Below are positions 24,680 through 36,645 of a stretch of DNA of 64,000 nt, in pieces. The DNA is from Clavelina lepadiformis (Eukaryota; Chordata; Ascidiacea; Aplousobranchia; Clavelinidae): assembly GCF_947623445.1 (NCBI RefSeq), contig NC_135246.1:19774288-19838287 (forward strand), written 5' to 3'. The notes below the pieces were generated by a model that was given only the letters and a program-made list of their open reading frames with translations, made no database searches and was not told the DNA's origin. Position 1 is the first letter of the stretch. Each line of letters starts with the position of its first letter. The translations under genes and the position numbers were made by a program.

Positions 24680-26690
24680 TCAGTCTGCAAAATATAACAG
24701 ATTATGACGTGAGATTAAAAAAGAGGTAGCTCGATTTAATTAAACACAGAATTTACTCACGTTGATTTTTCTATTTCCAGAAACGTGACTGAAAAAACAA
24801 TTTCGAAACGGTTAATTTTAATATAAAATGCACCCTTGTTCACACAATTTGTGCGTTTGAATGATCTTAAATATTTTTAATTTAACGACAACAGAGTTGC
24901 CAAAAAAAAATTAATTAAACTTTTTCATAAAAATTCCTATAATTAATTTTTGCATTTTTGCTGCCTAAAAATAATTTAGAAATTTTACAACAAACACAAA
25001 TGCATTAAAATAATGCAACACTAAAAGATTAGAAAAGATACTAAACCACAAAAATTTATTTAGCAATACTGTAATAACAATTTGAGTTAGAAAGTATAAA
25101 TGGAATAATTTTCCTTTAATATTAGCAATAAATACTCACTTGAACGAACATTTGAACAAAATAAGTGACAAATTTAATTTAACAGCAACCTGTGTAAAAC
25201 AAACTTGAAATTGAAAATAGTTAAAATCTATTTATATGGGAACAGGTCACAAAATGTTAATCAATAGAAATCTTAAAGCAATTATTCTTTGCCTGTGCAA
25301 GTCCACTTTGTTCTTACAAGGTCCAGATTAAAACTGGAGTTGAAAAAGTTTTTGCTTGTCACTTTACAAACAATTAATCAAAAAGCTTTAAAAATTCATT
25401 TATATCCAAGACAAAACAACTCGATTTTTTTTTGCTAAAGTCGATTTCTCGAAACCACCTGATGCTTTTATCATGTCTCTGATCCTCATGTAAGTAATTT
25501 CTTGTCTTTGATTAAAACGTTTAATTGTAATTAACGTGACGAAACACCATGAGCTTTTTCCAGATTTAGATAAATGACAAAGCTTGCGTGACAACATTCA
25601 TTTAATTACTGTTCAACATGTGTCTTAGTTGTTTCGACAGCAGTTATAGTGCATGATATTTTGAATGGCATTTTGGTGCAGACTCGTACTGTCGTCATGT
25701 TGTTGCCATTTTACTGGATCCGATGGGTCTCATTTTCATTTGAACAGTCTCCAACATTATTTCAGTTTCATTCCAATCTGATCGTGTGCTCTGTACGGTG
25801 ACCATATTGCAAAGATTGTCACCAAGAACCAATCAACGTCCCCGGAGATCGCAACAAAATAGTCTGTCCAAATAGTGTTGGCGATTTCGTGAGCTATGAA
25901 TTGTCTGAATGTTAATGATTTAGTTTTAACCTGACACATCTGTGTGCACGTAATGTCTGCCTGTTATTATCCACTGTAAATTGGTAAATGTTAATTCTCT
26001 GCTTCTATATGACATCGATGTTAAATGTTTCCGAAATGTGCTGCTTATCAACCACAACAATTACTAATAACTTAATAAGTAAGGTAACTACAACTTAAGG
26101 TAAATTCTTGGTAATAAACTCAAAGACAGTAATCGCTTTTCTGCCTAAATTCTAGTCTAAAACCACTGACACAAGTTTGAGTAGAAACGCCACAACCTCC
26201 ACCGTACATATTTCAAAGTCTTGTGATGTGCACGAGCTGTTGAATGTTTTATAAATGCACCACGTCCAAAACCCCGATCTTTACACATTTCCACCACGCA
26301 TTGAAGCCGTTGCCACCAACAAAGCTTTCATGGTTAAGCAGCAGTTTTGCTCTTTAGCGCCACTTTAACTTTTAGGCTAAAACTGAGGCTTTGGTATGGC
26401 ATGACCTAGGCTAAGACCAAAATATCAGAAATTAATGAAACAAACCATAGATCAGTTTGCTTTCACTCACAAAATGTTTTCTTAATCATTTTGTATTGCA
26501 AATAGCGTCGCTATTTTTGTGAAGGAGATCACAGAAGATATTATTGACAATGAAATATTATTTTCGTAATTGAAGCTTAGGTGAGAACGGAAGGGTTATA
26601 TTGCAAGTTAGTGACGTCATGATATAGCAAATATTAGCATAAATAGTGTCGAAAACAAACAGCAATGACGACACAGTAGATAGCATCAAC
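24680..26690. other. AT-rich interval, no gene supported
   Basis: Upstream flank of gene 3. Short open frames exist on both strands (for example 25,400-25,597), but none has a recognisable domain or a repeat partner in the window. A 5'UTR exon and promoter of gene 3 should lie in the first part, since an acceptor-like TTTTGCAG precedes the start codon. Confidence 0.5.
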
Positions 26691-26698
26691 AAAACAAG

Positions 26699-26920
26699 AT
26701 GCATTTTCACTTCATTGTTTTGCTATAAGTTTTCCTGACTGTTGTTGGTCCAGCTTTAGCTTACAGAATGAAACCGCTTTTTTTCTTTCAAGTTAATGAC
26801 AACGATTGGAAAAAAGTTGCTGAAGTTAATGATAATGCAATGAAACTTACTTGGTATTGGGCTGAATTTATTACAGGATGGAGAACACTTCATGCAATGT
26901 TGAAAGTGTGCGTGACGTAA
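26699..26920 (+). pseudogene. Small secreted peptide, single exon, stop in signal peptide
   Basis: From the ATG at 26,699 a 74-codon frame reads MHFHFIVLL, a TAA, then VFLTVVGPALA, which together look like one signal peptide. The mature part contains NDNDWKKVAEVNDNAMK, the Trp-rich WYWAEFITGW and a single Cys near the end, then TAA at 26,920. A TATA-like CATAAATAG lies about 60 bp upstream. The in-frame TAA at codon 10 makes it a pseudogene, an allele or a sequencing error. I do not recognise the family. The frame is short, so chance cannot be excluded. Confidence 0.4.
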
Positions 26921-27344
26921 TATAACACTCAAACATTTTTGAGAGCTGCTTGTGGAACAGGTTTTGGCAAATAACGATGCAAAAAACAGCTAACCTCAGG
27001 TCATCTTATATCTGATATTTCCAGCTAATTCAGCATATTTTCTGGCAAAGGTTTGACAAAAGTTACATTGTTAAGAAACAATTCTCCGATGAACTTTTTG
27101 CACTAAATTTTCACCACTTTTAGGTAAAGTAATTAGACGATTAACGTAACGATTCGACGCAAAAGTTAATACCTTTGCCACAAATGTAAAACCGCTTATT
27201 TTGATTATAAAGGTTTCGACTTTCGAGTGCTATTGTAGCTCTGTCGGACTTAATATTAGCATATTTGCATGGATTTAACAGTAATATTAGCAAATAATCC
27301 GCTTCAAAATCGGGTGGTCTCTTCAAGTCGTTCGTGTTGTGGAC

Positions 27345-27944
27345 TTAACAAGTCAGATAATCCAAGCGTAAGTCGATGCCAACATGAAAGGTGACGGCAA
27401 TAAGTGTAAAGTATTTGGCTCTAATTGGGTTCGGGAATAAATTCTGCACGTGATTAGTGCTATCAGTGTTCAAATCAAATCTCGCACATTTTCCGCTCGA
27501 CTGATACCATCGTAGTTGCCTTGGAAAATCTACAAAAGTAAAAAATCAAACTACACGAAACTGTGCATCCTGATATAAACAAGATTAAACTTATCGTTCG
27601 TATCGTACATATCGAAACTCGATTTATATCAAGTATATTATCCACAAACCACCACCTCCCTGGGTGACTACACCTGTCACTGTGGTCGGAGTTCTCAAGT
27701 CAACCTGAAGCCACTCTCCAGGCGTCTCTGCATGAAAGTATTACGTCATCATATCCTGGCAGCATTGATAAGATTCTTAGAGGCGAGACGCATTACTTAC
27801 GAAAGTTGAACAAATGAGGATACCAATATCTTCCTCCATCCAATCTTCCTTCATGAGCAGCATAAGATTGATTGTTGATCGACGATGCGGTCATTTCGTC
27901 ATCTCGCACTTTCCCACTTTTCACACCAGCCAAGCAAAATTCCT
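27345..27944 (-). pseudogene. Decayed discoidin exon set
   Basis: Exon 2 (27,944-27,801) is open and begins EEFCLAGVKSGKVRDDE. Exon 3 starts at 27,727 but matches the family only for about half its length. Exon 4 (27,529-27,345) carries an insertion of about 47 bp that shifts its frame. No collagen exon is present upstream, where the intron-1 homology breaks off at about 29,830. Confidence 0.75.
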
Positions 27945-28171
27945 CTGTGAAATGTAAATATCAAGTTGCTGAAATGTTCTTAAAGGTGACGAATTACCAA
28001 AACCCATGACCTGGTATTGCAAAAATAAATAGAAATTCTTCTTCTGGGCGAAATGTGGGGAGTAACCACTGGCGCACAGATCGAACAATAGACACAATCC
28101 AGTATTTAAGATGCCAATTCAAAAACTATCTCATTTTGTCCATCCCCACAGCAGGTTATGATGGTTATGTA

Positions 28172-28811
28172 TTTAGGCTTACCATAAATTTGTGGCTTCA
28201 AAGCGGGACGCTTTCAAACAATCCAAACCCCTTAGCTGTGATTTTTTAACTTGACATTTTTCGGAATTATTACGTAGGCCTACATTTAAACCCACCCTAG
28301 CTGTCTTCATAGAACAGTGTTTGTTCTCTAAATATTGGTTTTAATTCGAAAAATAGGAAGGAATTGACGTTAACGATACAAAGATGCGTGACGCGACACC
28401 TGATCGAAAGACACTTTATCGAACGACACTTAATCGAACGACAGTTTATCGAAAGACACTTAATCGAATGTTACATGTAGTAACCTAATTACCTAAATCT
28501 ACCTTTTGATGTTAATTTAACTTCAATTAAATCCTAAATACCTAAAATCAAGTTTTTGCGTGTGTATTCCCCTAACCTAAATGCCTATCATTAACAAAAG
28601 GTTAGGGAGTTTTTTCCGGTGAAGTAGTCACTGTGTACAAAAATTAGAAAAATAATAAGAACATGCTAATGTTCGTGTATGGCTTTTATGCGGTATGCCT
28701 ATGCTGGCTGACTGAATGCCAAACCGGGACGTTTGGCAGACCGATCGGGACGCCGGGACAAAACGTTAAAAAGCAGGAATGTCCCGGCTAAAACGGGACG
28801 TATGGTAAGCC
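28172..28811. mobile_element. MITE-like insertion with GGCTTACCATA termini
   Basis: Inverted ends GGCTTACCATA and TATGGTAAGCC, a possible 6-bp duplication TATGTA on both sides, and interruption of otherwise continuous intron homology mark an inserted element of about 640 bp. Its right part is GC-rich with repeated CGGGACG. No transposase was recognised and the superfamily is uncertain. Confidence 0.6.
28395..28470. repeat. Short tandem repeat, TCGAACGACACTTAATCGAA type
   Basis: About four imperfect units of roughly 19 bp built on ATCGAA-GACACTT, inside the MITE-like insertion. Confidence 0.8.
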
Positions 28812-29830
28812 TATGTATGTTACAAGTTTTGCCTTTATTTAATTTTATCAGATTGTTCAACAGAACTAACCGTTTCATCATAAAAGTAATAATTAACAAG
28901 CATCAAAACCAAAGTTAAAAGGGCAATTTTTCTACCGCAGGATCAATGAATGGTTTGTATGTAATTGAATCCCTTATGAATAGAAATTACAAAATAAATT
29001 CGAATTCGGGGCAGTGTATCGGTTAAAATGTTGTATTTGATGTTGATATTTCATGAAATTAAATTTTCTAAACATCCAATTTAAATGTAAAAAATTTAAC
29101 ATTGGTAACATTTTCCAAGACTGGAAAGTCTTCAAAGGAAGCAAGGACGGACCTGAATGGGAATCAAACACCCAGAGTTTATGTTGTTCATGCAGTTATG
29201 TTGAGCTTTATCTACAAGCAGAGTTGAATAAAGTGTCTTTTATTTGCTCGGTATTAGGATAAGCAAAGAATTGGGCTCCATGTAAAGTATACATTTTTGT
29301 ACAACTGGCCAGTGTAGTTTTAAGGTATCTTGAGTGTCCGAAACGATATATCAAAATTTGTACCACGGTACCTACAGCAGAAAATGAGCAGCTGCGGTCT
29401 CTTAAAACATTTAATGGAGGTTTTAAAAATTTTAGCGGTCGCCAAAGCCAAACCTTAAAAAAACCTGCAGCTGGCTAAAGGGAAAGTCTTTTTAATTCCC
29501 AAATTCTAAGCTCTGACGTCAAACCAAACACCGTTATCTGGACTTGGGACAAATATAAAGTAGAAAGTTTCAAAGCAACATAAAATATTTGAACACTTGA
29601 GCTTGGAAGGAAAACGTTTTTGCAAAGTTGCCCTGTCTGTTTGCTCAAGATGGACTTGATTTGTTGGTGTGAGTTTTGTAAAGTTTCTTGCTGCGTTAAG
29701 TTCTTGCAGCATCAATTTGTTGTCAGGTATTAAGTTTATTGAGTTTAGGATATTTGGTTAGTTTTTGGGAGATTTGATACAAACAGAAACTGTGAAAATG
29801 TGTCGTTTCAGTGAAAACATTCATATACTT

Positions 29831-30863
29831 TAGCTTTGAGACAAAAAGTAACAACAATTTTTTTTGTTATTTCTACATCATTTCAGCTGAAACAGACGCA
29901 TAGCAATTCAATCCCTGGCCACAACGGCGCCCAAGAGTAAATTGATCCCAGCAACTCCCACAAAGCGAATTAACTGTACGCGACGGTAAAATGAACGTAA
30001 ATCAACAAATGAACATGGAGGCTGTGGTGATGGTTTTCTTTAACACTTTTACAAAATATTTTGTGTTGAAAGTAAGGTTGTTTTTTTTGACTGCGGAAAC
30101 GAATCATTCACGTCAGTTCATTGACTCAATCAAAATCAAGGCGTCTTCGCTTCTTCACCTTCCAACCCCTAATACTTCCGAACACTCTATTAAACGCTAG
30201 CTACAAAATCATGTGAAATTTACAGCCGTACTATGTTGAACTTAAGATTTCGTCAGTTTGGATTAAAATGGTTTCATATAAAGGAAGATCCATGAGCAAT
30301 TGCAACAAAACTTTTTTCTCAGCCAGGAAACTTTCCGCTTGACAGCTAGTCAATTAGCTGTTTTGCCTCAATAACTTTTAATAGCATTTTCGTCGATGAA
30401 AACACCCATCTTACCTCTATAAAACCCAAACGTAACTGAAATCAACAGTCGACCAGCACTTCCCAGCCGAGCGCAAAAACCACACCAAAACAAATTCCAC
30501 CCAATGAGACAATCAACGTGGGACGCTAAATACTAATTAGGCCCTAGAGGGAGCGATGTAAACGTTGCAAGAGATCGAATAAAAAAATATTTGTAAAAAA
30601 CAAAAGAAAAAAACAAAACAAGTAAAATAAGGTAGCAAGTGAGCAAACATAGCACTTGACGAGCATGCATAAAAATTTGACATTTGACTAAAATACTAAA
30701 TCAACCTATAAGAGTGGTGCGAAATAAACAGTGTAAGATGTGATGACTCTAAAACGGGTGCATAAAAATAATCCGGTGACATCACCCCCCAGTCCAGTTC
30801 TTTTCCGTCCCCGGAAAAGTTATTCAACTCCTGGATAAAAACGTGTCTGCTAAACTATTTAAC
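29831..30863. other. Boundary between the two gene clusters, nothing recognised
   Basis: Unique sequence to the right of the last intron-1 homology and to the left of the first 'tail' repeat. No coding exon, TIR or repeat partner was found by eye. Confidence 0.5.
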
Positions 30864-32997
30864 TTCAACTTAACCGTGATTTTTCCTTTCTTTGTCAATA
30901 ACTTTGTTGAAGCTTTAAAGTGTTAATGAAATTTTGCTAATGTGTGTTATTACTTGATCTAATTCTATTCCTGTTGTTGCTAAACTTAGTTTTTGAAATA
31001 CAAAATTGCATTCGCCATATTTTTAATTTTTATCTGAACAGTTTACCAAAATAAATCCAAATAATTTCCAATGACATATTAAGTTATTACAATCGACATA
31101 GTTGTTAGAAATGTTTATGTTTATCTTGTGAAAATATTTTTAAGTATTAATTGAAAGTGGTGTTTTATTTGCGAATTTCTTTGCCGATTTCACGTTTGTA
31201 CGGTCCATCAATAGAAAAACAATTTGCTAAAACTCTGTTGTAAAGGTTTTCTAAAACCTGGGTTCAAATAAATAAGTAACACTTGACTTTATGACATCAT
31301 CAAAGCGAGTAGCTTATAATCGTACTTTTTCGTCTTTCCAGCGAGTCTTAAAAGAAAGGTTGGCTCAGTAATTTGAGAAACTGATTTCATGCTAGATCAC
31401 ATCTTACGTGCCAAGCTACGAAAAAAATATTTTGTTGAAATGAACATTACACAATTCACCAACCATGATCACCTCGTTGCTTAAACGTATGAAATGCAAA
31501 GCAACTAGTGATTGACAACTATTCAAAACTTTTGTCTTCGCAGACGTTATATAATGATGAGTCAAGGCACAAACAACAAAGTCGTCCACAAACATAGGAA
31601 ATTGCATTTCTACACTATCCGGCCTGCCAGCGTTGTGTCAGTTGTGAGGTTAATACAAAACAATCACCACTGATAAGTGATAACACTAAATGACCAAACC
31701 TTATACGTTTTGTTAAGTTACTTGTAAGTAATTTTTTTAAATTTCCGACTTAAAATTTGAAATGAAAGCATTGCGAAAGTGGGGAAAGCCAAAAAAGAAG
31801 AGTTTAGCGTGAAATTTTGTTGTTGTCAGACAGACAAGCGGATCATCGTAGTAAAAATGTTCTTATTACAGTAGTAAAAAACACTTTATTTATCTACCTA
31901 CACTGTTTTTGTTGGAACTAGCGGCGGAAGTTTCCGTTGGAGAGACAACCGATGTAAATGTTTATAAACCATACATTTGCACAAAACGTCGATTTAATGG
32001 AAGTACTTGTGTTTATATTATATCTCTAACACGAACACAAACCAAGTGATAAAATTAAATTGTTAGTGAATTAGTACTAAAATTGTGCATATTTTCGATT
32101 TATTTATTGTTTTGGTTTAGTTAAAACATATTGTTTTTGAAAAGTGTCATCAAAAATAAATTTATGGAACAACATTCACTTCAAAATAACAAAAAAGAGC
32201 TTTTCTTTTACTAAAAAGTCAACTTGTTACTTTGGAAACTATGATTAAATATCTCACATAGCAACATTAAACGCTCTGATATTATTAAAATAGGTAATTG
32301 CTGGATGTTTTGCCTCGTTGGACGCTTAGGCCAGAGGTGGGCAGTCGGTAATGTGAAAGTACCGTCGGTAACGGTAACGGTACCGGTACTTGGCAAAAAA
32401 TGTACCGACGGTTCCGGTATTCGATACTATTTTAAAAAAGTAGTTCGATACTTTGTCGGTACTCGGTACCGGTACTTTTTGTGTAAAGGATGGTGCTGCA
32501 AATGCAATGTTTGCTGCTATTATGCCCTCGGTGAAGGTCACTCTAGGTCAAAACATGTGTGACGTTAGTCGCTTGCAATTGTACTTGACATTTTTAGATT
32601 ATAAAAGATCAACAGATGCTGAAATTAATGTTAAATATTAATTAACATGTATTTTGAAATTGTCACGTGAAAAGCAACGAGTACCGGGACCGAACAAAAT
32701 TTCTTGAAAAAATTAATTCGGTACATAGATTAGGAACTATTTTCAGACGTTCCAATTGGACCGGTTTCAGTACTGTAAAAGTACCGCGGTACAGTAATTC
32801 AGCACTGTAGTACCGCGGTACTACCCAACTATGGCTTAGGCCTATGTTATCGGTACTTGCAAATCAGGCAAATAGGCCTAGTCAATAGGTTAATAGCAAG
32901 TCAGGCTGACTTGGCTATCTTTCGGCTCACATCTACCCATAACACGTGCTGTTGTCTACTTTCAACATAGCGAAGGAACAAATATCGTTACGCCACG
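30864..32997. repeat. Peptide-cluster 'tail' repeat, copy 1
   Basis: Direct repeat shared with 37,674-40,445 and 48,600-53,131. In those two places it follows a B peptide gene; here no B gene precedes it. All copies hold the GGTACC-rich hAT MITE at the same site. This copy has the uninterrupted site (near 31,478) of the hAT element found in copy 2. No gene was recognised within it. Confidence 0.85.
32332..32833. mobile_element. hAT MITE, GGTACC-rich, 8-bp TSD
   Basis: Starts CAGAGGTGGGCAGTCGG and ends CCCAACTATG, with inverted GTACC-rich interiors. It is flanked by GCTTAGGC at 32,324-32,331 and 32,834-32,841. It is 502 bp and non-coding apart from chance frames. Confidence 0.85.
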
Positions 32998-33052
32998 CCA
33001 CGTTTTTGCAGACGTTATATAATGACGAGTCAGCAAGGCACAAACAACAAAG

Positions 33053-33527
33053 ATTTTGATGTGGTCTTCGATTTTGCCAAGAAACATGACACAAAATCCT
33101 CATATGGTTGATATCATTTAGTGGCTGATATCTAACATTTGTCATCCCGCTAGTAGGCGTATGAGCGCTATGTTTGCCTGCGAAAAAGTGGTTTCCTAAA
33201 AAACACAAATAACGTGGGGCGTTATTTAATTATTTATTGTTCGTTATTTGTTTAATTTCAAGGTCACATACGAAATTTTTATGAAATAACAAAACAAACC
33301 TGACGTAAGTCGTCCTCTAAGCCCAAGCCACATAATGTTATATGTGAGTTTAAAATTATCAAATAGCTTTAGTTGGATGAATCTTCTCATTTCGCTGTTT
33401 CTGGTGATGAACATCTTTCACATAATAAAAACAAAAACTGTTAAATTTTTGGCTTAACTTTCCGGAACATCAAAGTCGAATGTTGAAACAGTTCTCTTGG
33501 AGTTTATTTACAAGCCTGATATGTAGA
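33053..33527. repeat. Peptide-cluster 'head' repeat, left part of copy 1
   Basis: Matches the left part of 43,215-44,393. The match resumes at 35,699-36,180 after the LTR fossil, so the element inserted into this repeat. Confidence 0.8.
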
Positions 33528-35698
33528 TGTTACGTTGGTTTTTGCTTGATTTGTCATTCCGCAGTCTTGTCTGCTCCTGGGCGGAAGCGCTTGCTGATTT
33601 GGCTGCGCCTTGTCTGTTGCTACAACGAGTGATGATGACATTCTACCGATGCCTGTACTGCTGTGTAAACGTGCCTAGTTTTTATCAGTTTTGAAATACA
33701 ATCCTATAGTTAACTGGAGGTCTCTTCGAACTAGCACTAGGAAAAGACCGGTAACATTTGGCGAGCACGGCAGGATCTGTAGTTTCAAAACGTGTGTCAA
33801 CAAAAGTGATCTGGACCAAGTTTTATCCACGATGAACTTTTTTTTTTCTCTTTCGAAGTTTGAACTTGGAGAAAGTTTTAGCTCGTTTTTATCCACGTTT
33901 GAAAGTTTCTGCGACAGTGTGGACGCAACAGCAGCTGCTCGAAAACATGCTTTTATGCTCAGTTTACCGGAAGAGGTTAAGTTGGAAATGAAGTGCAACG
34001 GTGCAGAGGTAGGCACCATGAACTATGAAGAACTAAAGTCCAAAGCTGAGGAAGTTGCTTGTTGCTCACTTCGATGTCACAAGGCCAAACAACAGCTTGT
34101 ACAAAGAACACAAGCTCTAGGTAATACGAATCGAAATTACGCCAACGCTCTTGTCAATTTGGGAGCAATTGCATACCCGAAACCGGAAGATAAAGGTACG
34201 AAGAATGACGTCTTGTATAACGCTTTAATAGCTGGACTGCGTAACAAACATGAAGCAGAAAGGCTGGTCACGTGCAACATGGAGGTACAGTGTCCAAAGT
34301 TTCTAGATGCTGTCAAAAAGCGATAGAATTGATAGAATTTTACATAATTGATAATATAATTGATATATATAATTGATTGATATATTGATGATATATTGAT
34401 ATATAATTGATAGAATTATATAATTGATAGAACTTGCGCATGTGCAACAACAAGTTTTCAAAATACTACTAAGAAAGCAAGTCCCATCAGCTTGCGAGGA
34501 AATGAAACAAATGATCCAGGAGATGCGGCAGGAAGTTGACGCCTTGCGTGACTCACTATCGGAAAAATTGCAGACGTCTCGTCTTACCAACAATCATTCC
34601 TTTTGCATGCGGAGAAATAGGTCACATCAGTCCTCAGCATAACCGCCAGGGAAACGCCAACGTGGTGGGCACAGGTGTTCGCCCCTGAATCCATCTCCAC
34701 AACCAAAACGGGAATTGGTGACTTACAAGATACAGACCATGTAATTAATTGAGTCACTGTTTATCCCCGCGTTTACTAAGGTTGTGTTGGCCTTGTAGTG
34801 TTAAACGCCAGACGAAGTCTAAATCGAACGACGTTTTTATACAGGGATCTGCAAGACCTACACAGACAGTGTACGTTTTTATACAGATCCTACTAGACAA
34901 ATACGAACCTTTAGGCGCAAATTACGTAACAAAAACCAAGGACAATTTGGTGCCAGTTAGACTTGCCAATTTTACGAATAAAAGCAAGTGCATTCCGGCT
35001 GGGACAATTGTTGCAGATTTAATATCAATTGTTGGAGAAAACGTTTCATATATTAATGCCTACTCATTATGTTGTATATCGAAAGAGGTTGACGAGCTGG
35101 CGACCGATGATGACGTGTCGTCTCTCGTTGAACAACTGCATCTAAATGATGTTAATTTGTCAGATGTTGAGCGAGAAGCTGTAATCGAAGTGATTCGAAG
35201 ACGGCAAGCTGCTTTTTCACTCTCTAAACGTGATCTTGGCAAAACCAATATTCTTAGCCACAGTATTGACACGGGAGACGCTGCACCGATACGCCAACAT
35301 CGGAGAAGAATGTCAGAAGAAAACAAACGAAAGGTAGATTAGTTGCTAAAGGATATGTTAAATGATAGAATGATTAGTCATTCACAGTTGCCTTGGTCCA
35401 GCCCAGTTGTTTTGGTAAAAAAGTACGGCAAATTGAAGTTTTGCATAGACTACAAGGCTGTCAACGATTGAACTAAGAAGCACAGTTTTCCTTTGCCACG
35501 GATCGATGACAGTTTGCTTTCATGCGGAAGCGCTTGTTGATTTGGCTGCGCCTTGTCTGTCGCTACAACGAGTGATGATGACATTATACCGATGCCTGTA
35601 CTGCTGTGTAGACGTGCCTAGTTTTTACCGTTTTTGAAATACCATCCTAAAGTTAACTGGAGGTCTCTTCGAACTAGCACTAGGAAAAAGCCCGTAAC
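33528..35698 (+). mobile_element. Ty3/gypsy-type LTR retrotransposon, broken fossil
   Basis: A direct terminal repeat of about 229 bp begins TGTTACGTT at 33,528 and ends GGTAACA at 33,756. A shorter related repeat occupies about 35,523-35,698. The flanks GTAGA (33,523-33,527 and 35,699-35,703) form a 5-bp duplication of a target that is whole at about 43,919. Inside are gag-like, protease-region and early reverse transcriptase-like stretches. The element is incomplete, with several breaks. By eye the two terminal repeats differ at about ten of some 175 aligned bases, suggesting a moderate age. An AT-rich simple repeat (AATTGATA type) lies at 34,323-34,432. Confidence 0.8.
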
Positions 35699-36180
35699 GT
35701 AGACACATGATGTGCAGCTCACAAGTGAAATCAAGCGGATAACGCGACCAAGAACAGCGCATGTCAAATCGTAGACAAAGAGCGTTGGTTTAGTTTGTTT
35801 TATTTCTTGTGCTAATTGGATTGACGCAAGTTAAGCGAAACCACAAAAATTCAATTGAAAAATGATTTCCTCGGAGAACCGAAGAAATAATTGACAGAAT
35901 GTTGTCTAGAAATGAAACTGGCTGCGTGGTTTATAGGTTTACTTTAAGGTTGTTATGAAAAGCAACAAAGCAAAAACAATATTCAGCAAATGAGTGTGCT
36001 TTAAAAATGATTGCCTTGATGCCAATTAACTAAATTTCGTTCCAATTAATTTAAAAAAAACAAATAAAACACAAACAGGCTTCATGCTACGGTATTTTTA
36101 TTGAGTTTTACAAAACACTAATAATATTTTTCAAAGTAATCCTGTTCATCTTCAAATGATCTCAATTGATGACGTTTCTA
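35699..36180. repeat. Peptide-cluster 'head' repeat, right part of copy 1
   Basis: Continues the homology to 43,925-44,393. Just after 36,180 the sequence jumps to what corresponds to 47,150, so the A peptide gene found in the second unit is absent from this unit. Confidence 0.75.
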
Positions 36181-36589
36181 TTCGTCTCTATTCATTTATT
36201 TAGTAATCTACATTCACCTGACATTGATAAATAAACGTTCATGAATAAATTTTGGGGCGAATTTAACTTTTTTCCATTTTGTTGGGTTCATTTTCGTCAA
36301 AATATTTCAGGTTAAAAATCGAAATTTACAGCAGAAGAATTAGAAATGTTGTTTTTATAACGTTATTGTAGTTAAAAACATTCACAATGCAACAAGACAC
36401 TACTCATGTGACGAAAGTTTGAAAAATGTTCTCGAAAGTTTTTGGGTTTGCTTTGAACCACTGCAAGCCAATGGCATCCTACCCCGCGAAAAGATAGCGC
36501 AGAAAAAATGCGTTTTTCAAAATCTTTTTTGTGCGCTTAAAAACGAAAACAGTTTGAGCAAGTTCTTATTTCATATTAGTTCACGAAGT

Positions 36590-36628
36590 TATAAAAATAT
36601 AAAATTGTTTGTTTCCTGGTTCCGGGAA
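36590..36628 (+). promoter_or_regulatory. TATA box and STAT-like site of B1
   Basis: TATAAAAAT at 36,590-36,598 lies 48 bp before the B1 start codon and TTCCGGGAA, a perfect TTC-N3-GAA palindrome, at 36,620-36,628. Both are conserved at B2 (47,548 and 47,578) and B3 (63,438 and 63,460). The TATA call is moderate; the STAT reading is a motif match only. Confidence 0.5.
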
Positions 36629-36645
36629 AATAAAATCATTTTGCG

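Larger units (their letters stand above)
27945..29830. other. Remnant of discoidin intron 1 with MITE insertion
   Basis: Left and right parts follow intron 1 of gene 1, for example 29,500-29,740 against 5,030-5,260. A MITE-like insertion separates them. The homology stops about 320 bp short of where a collagen exon would be. No gene is seen. Confidence 0.65.

Noticed and set aside
24300-24707. 135-codon plus-strand frame
   Set aside because: Shadow of the collagen exon of gene 3 on the opposite strand.
28395-28470. CRISPR-like array
   Set aside because: Units of about 19 bp are contiguous, without unique spacers, and lie in a eukaryotic MITE.
32305-32562. Overlapping frames rich in GTRYRYF-like runs on both strands
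   Set aside because: Translations of the GGTACC-rich MITE.
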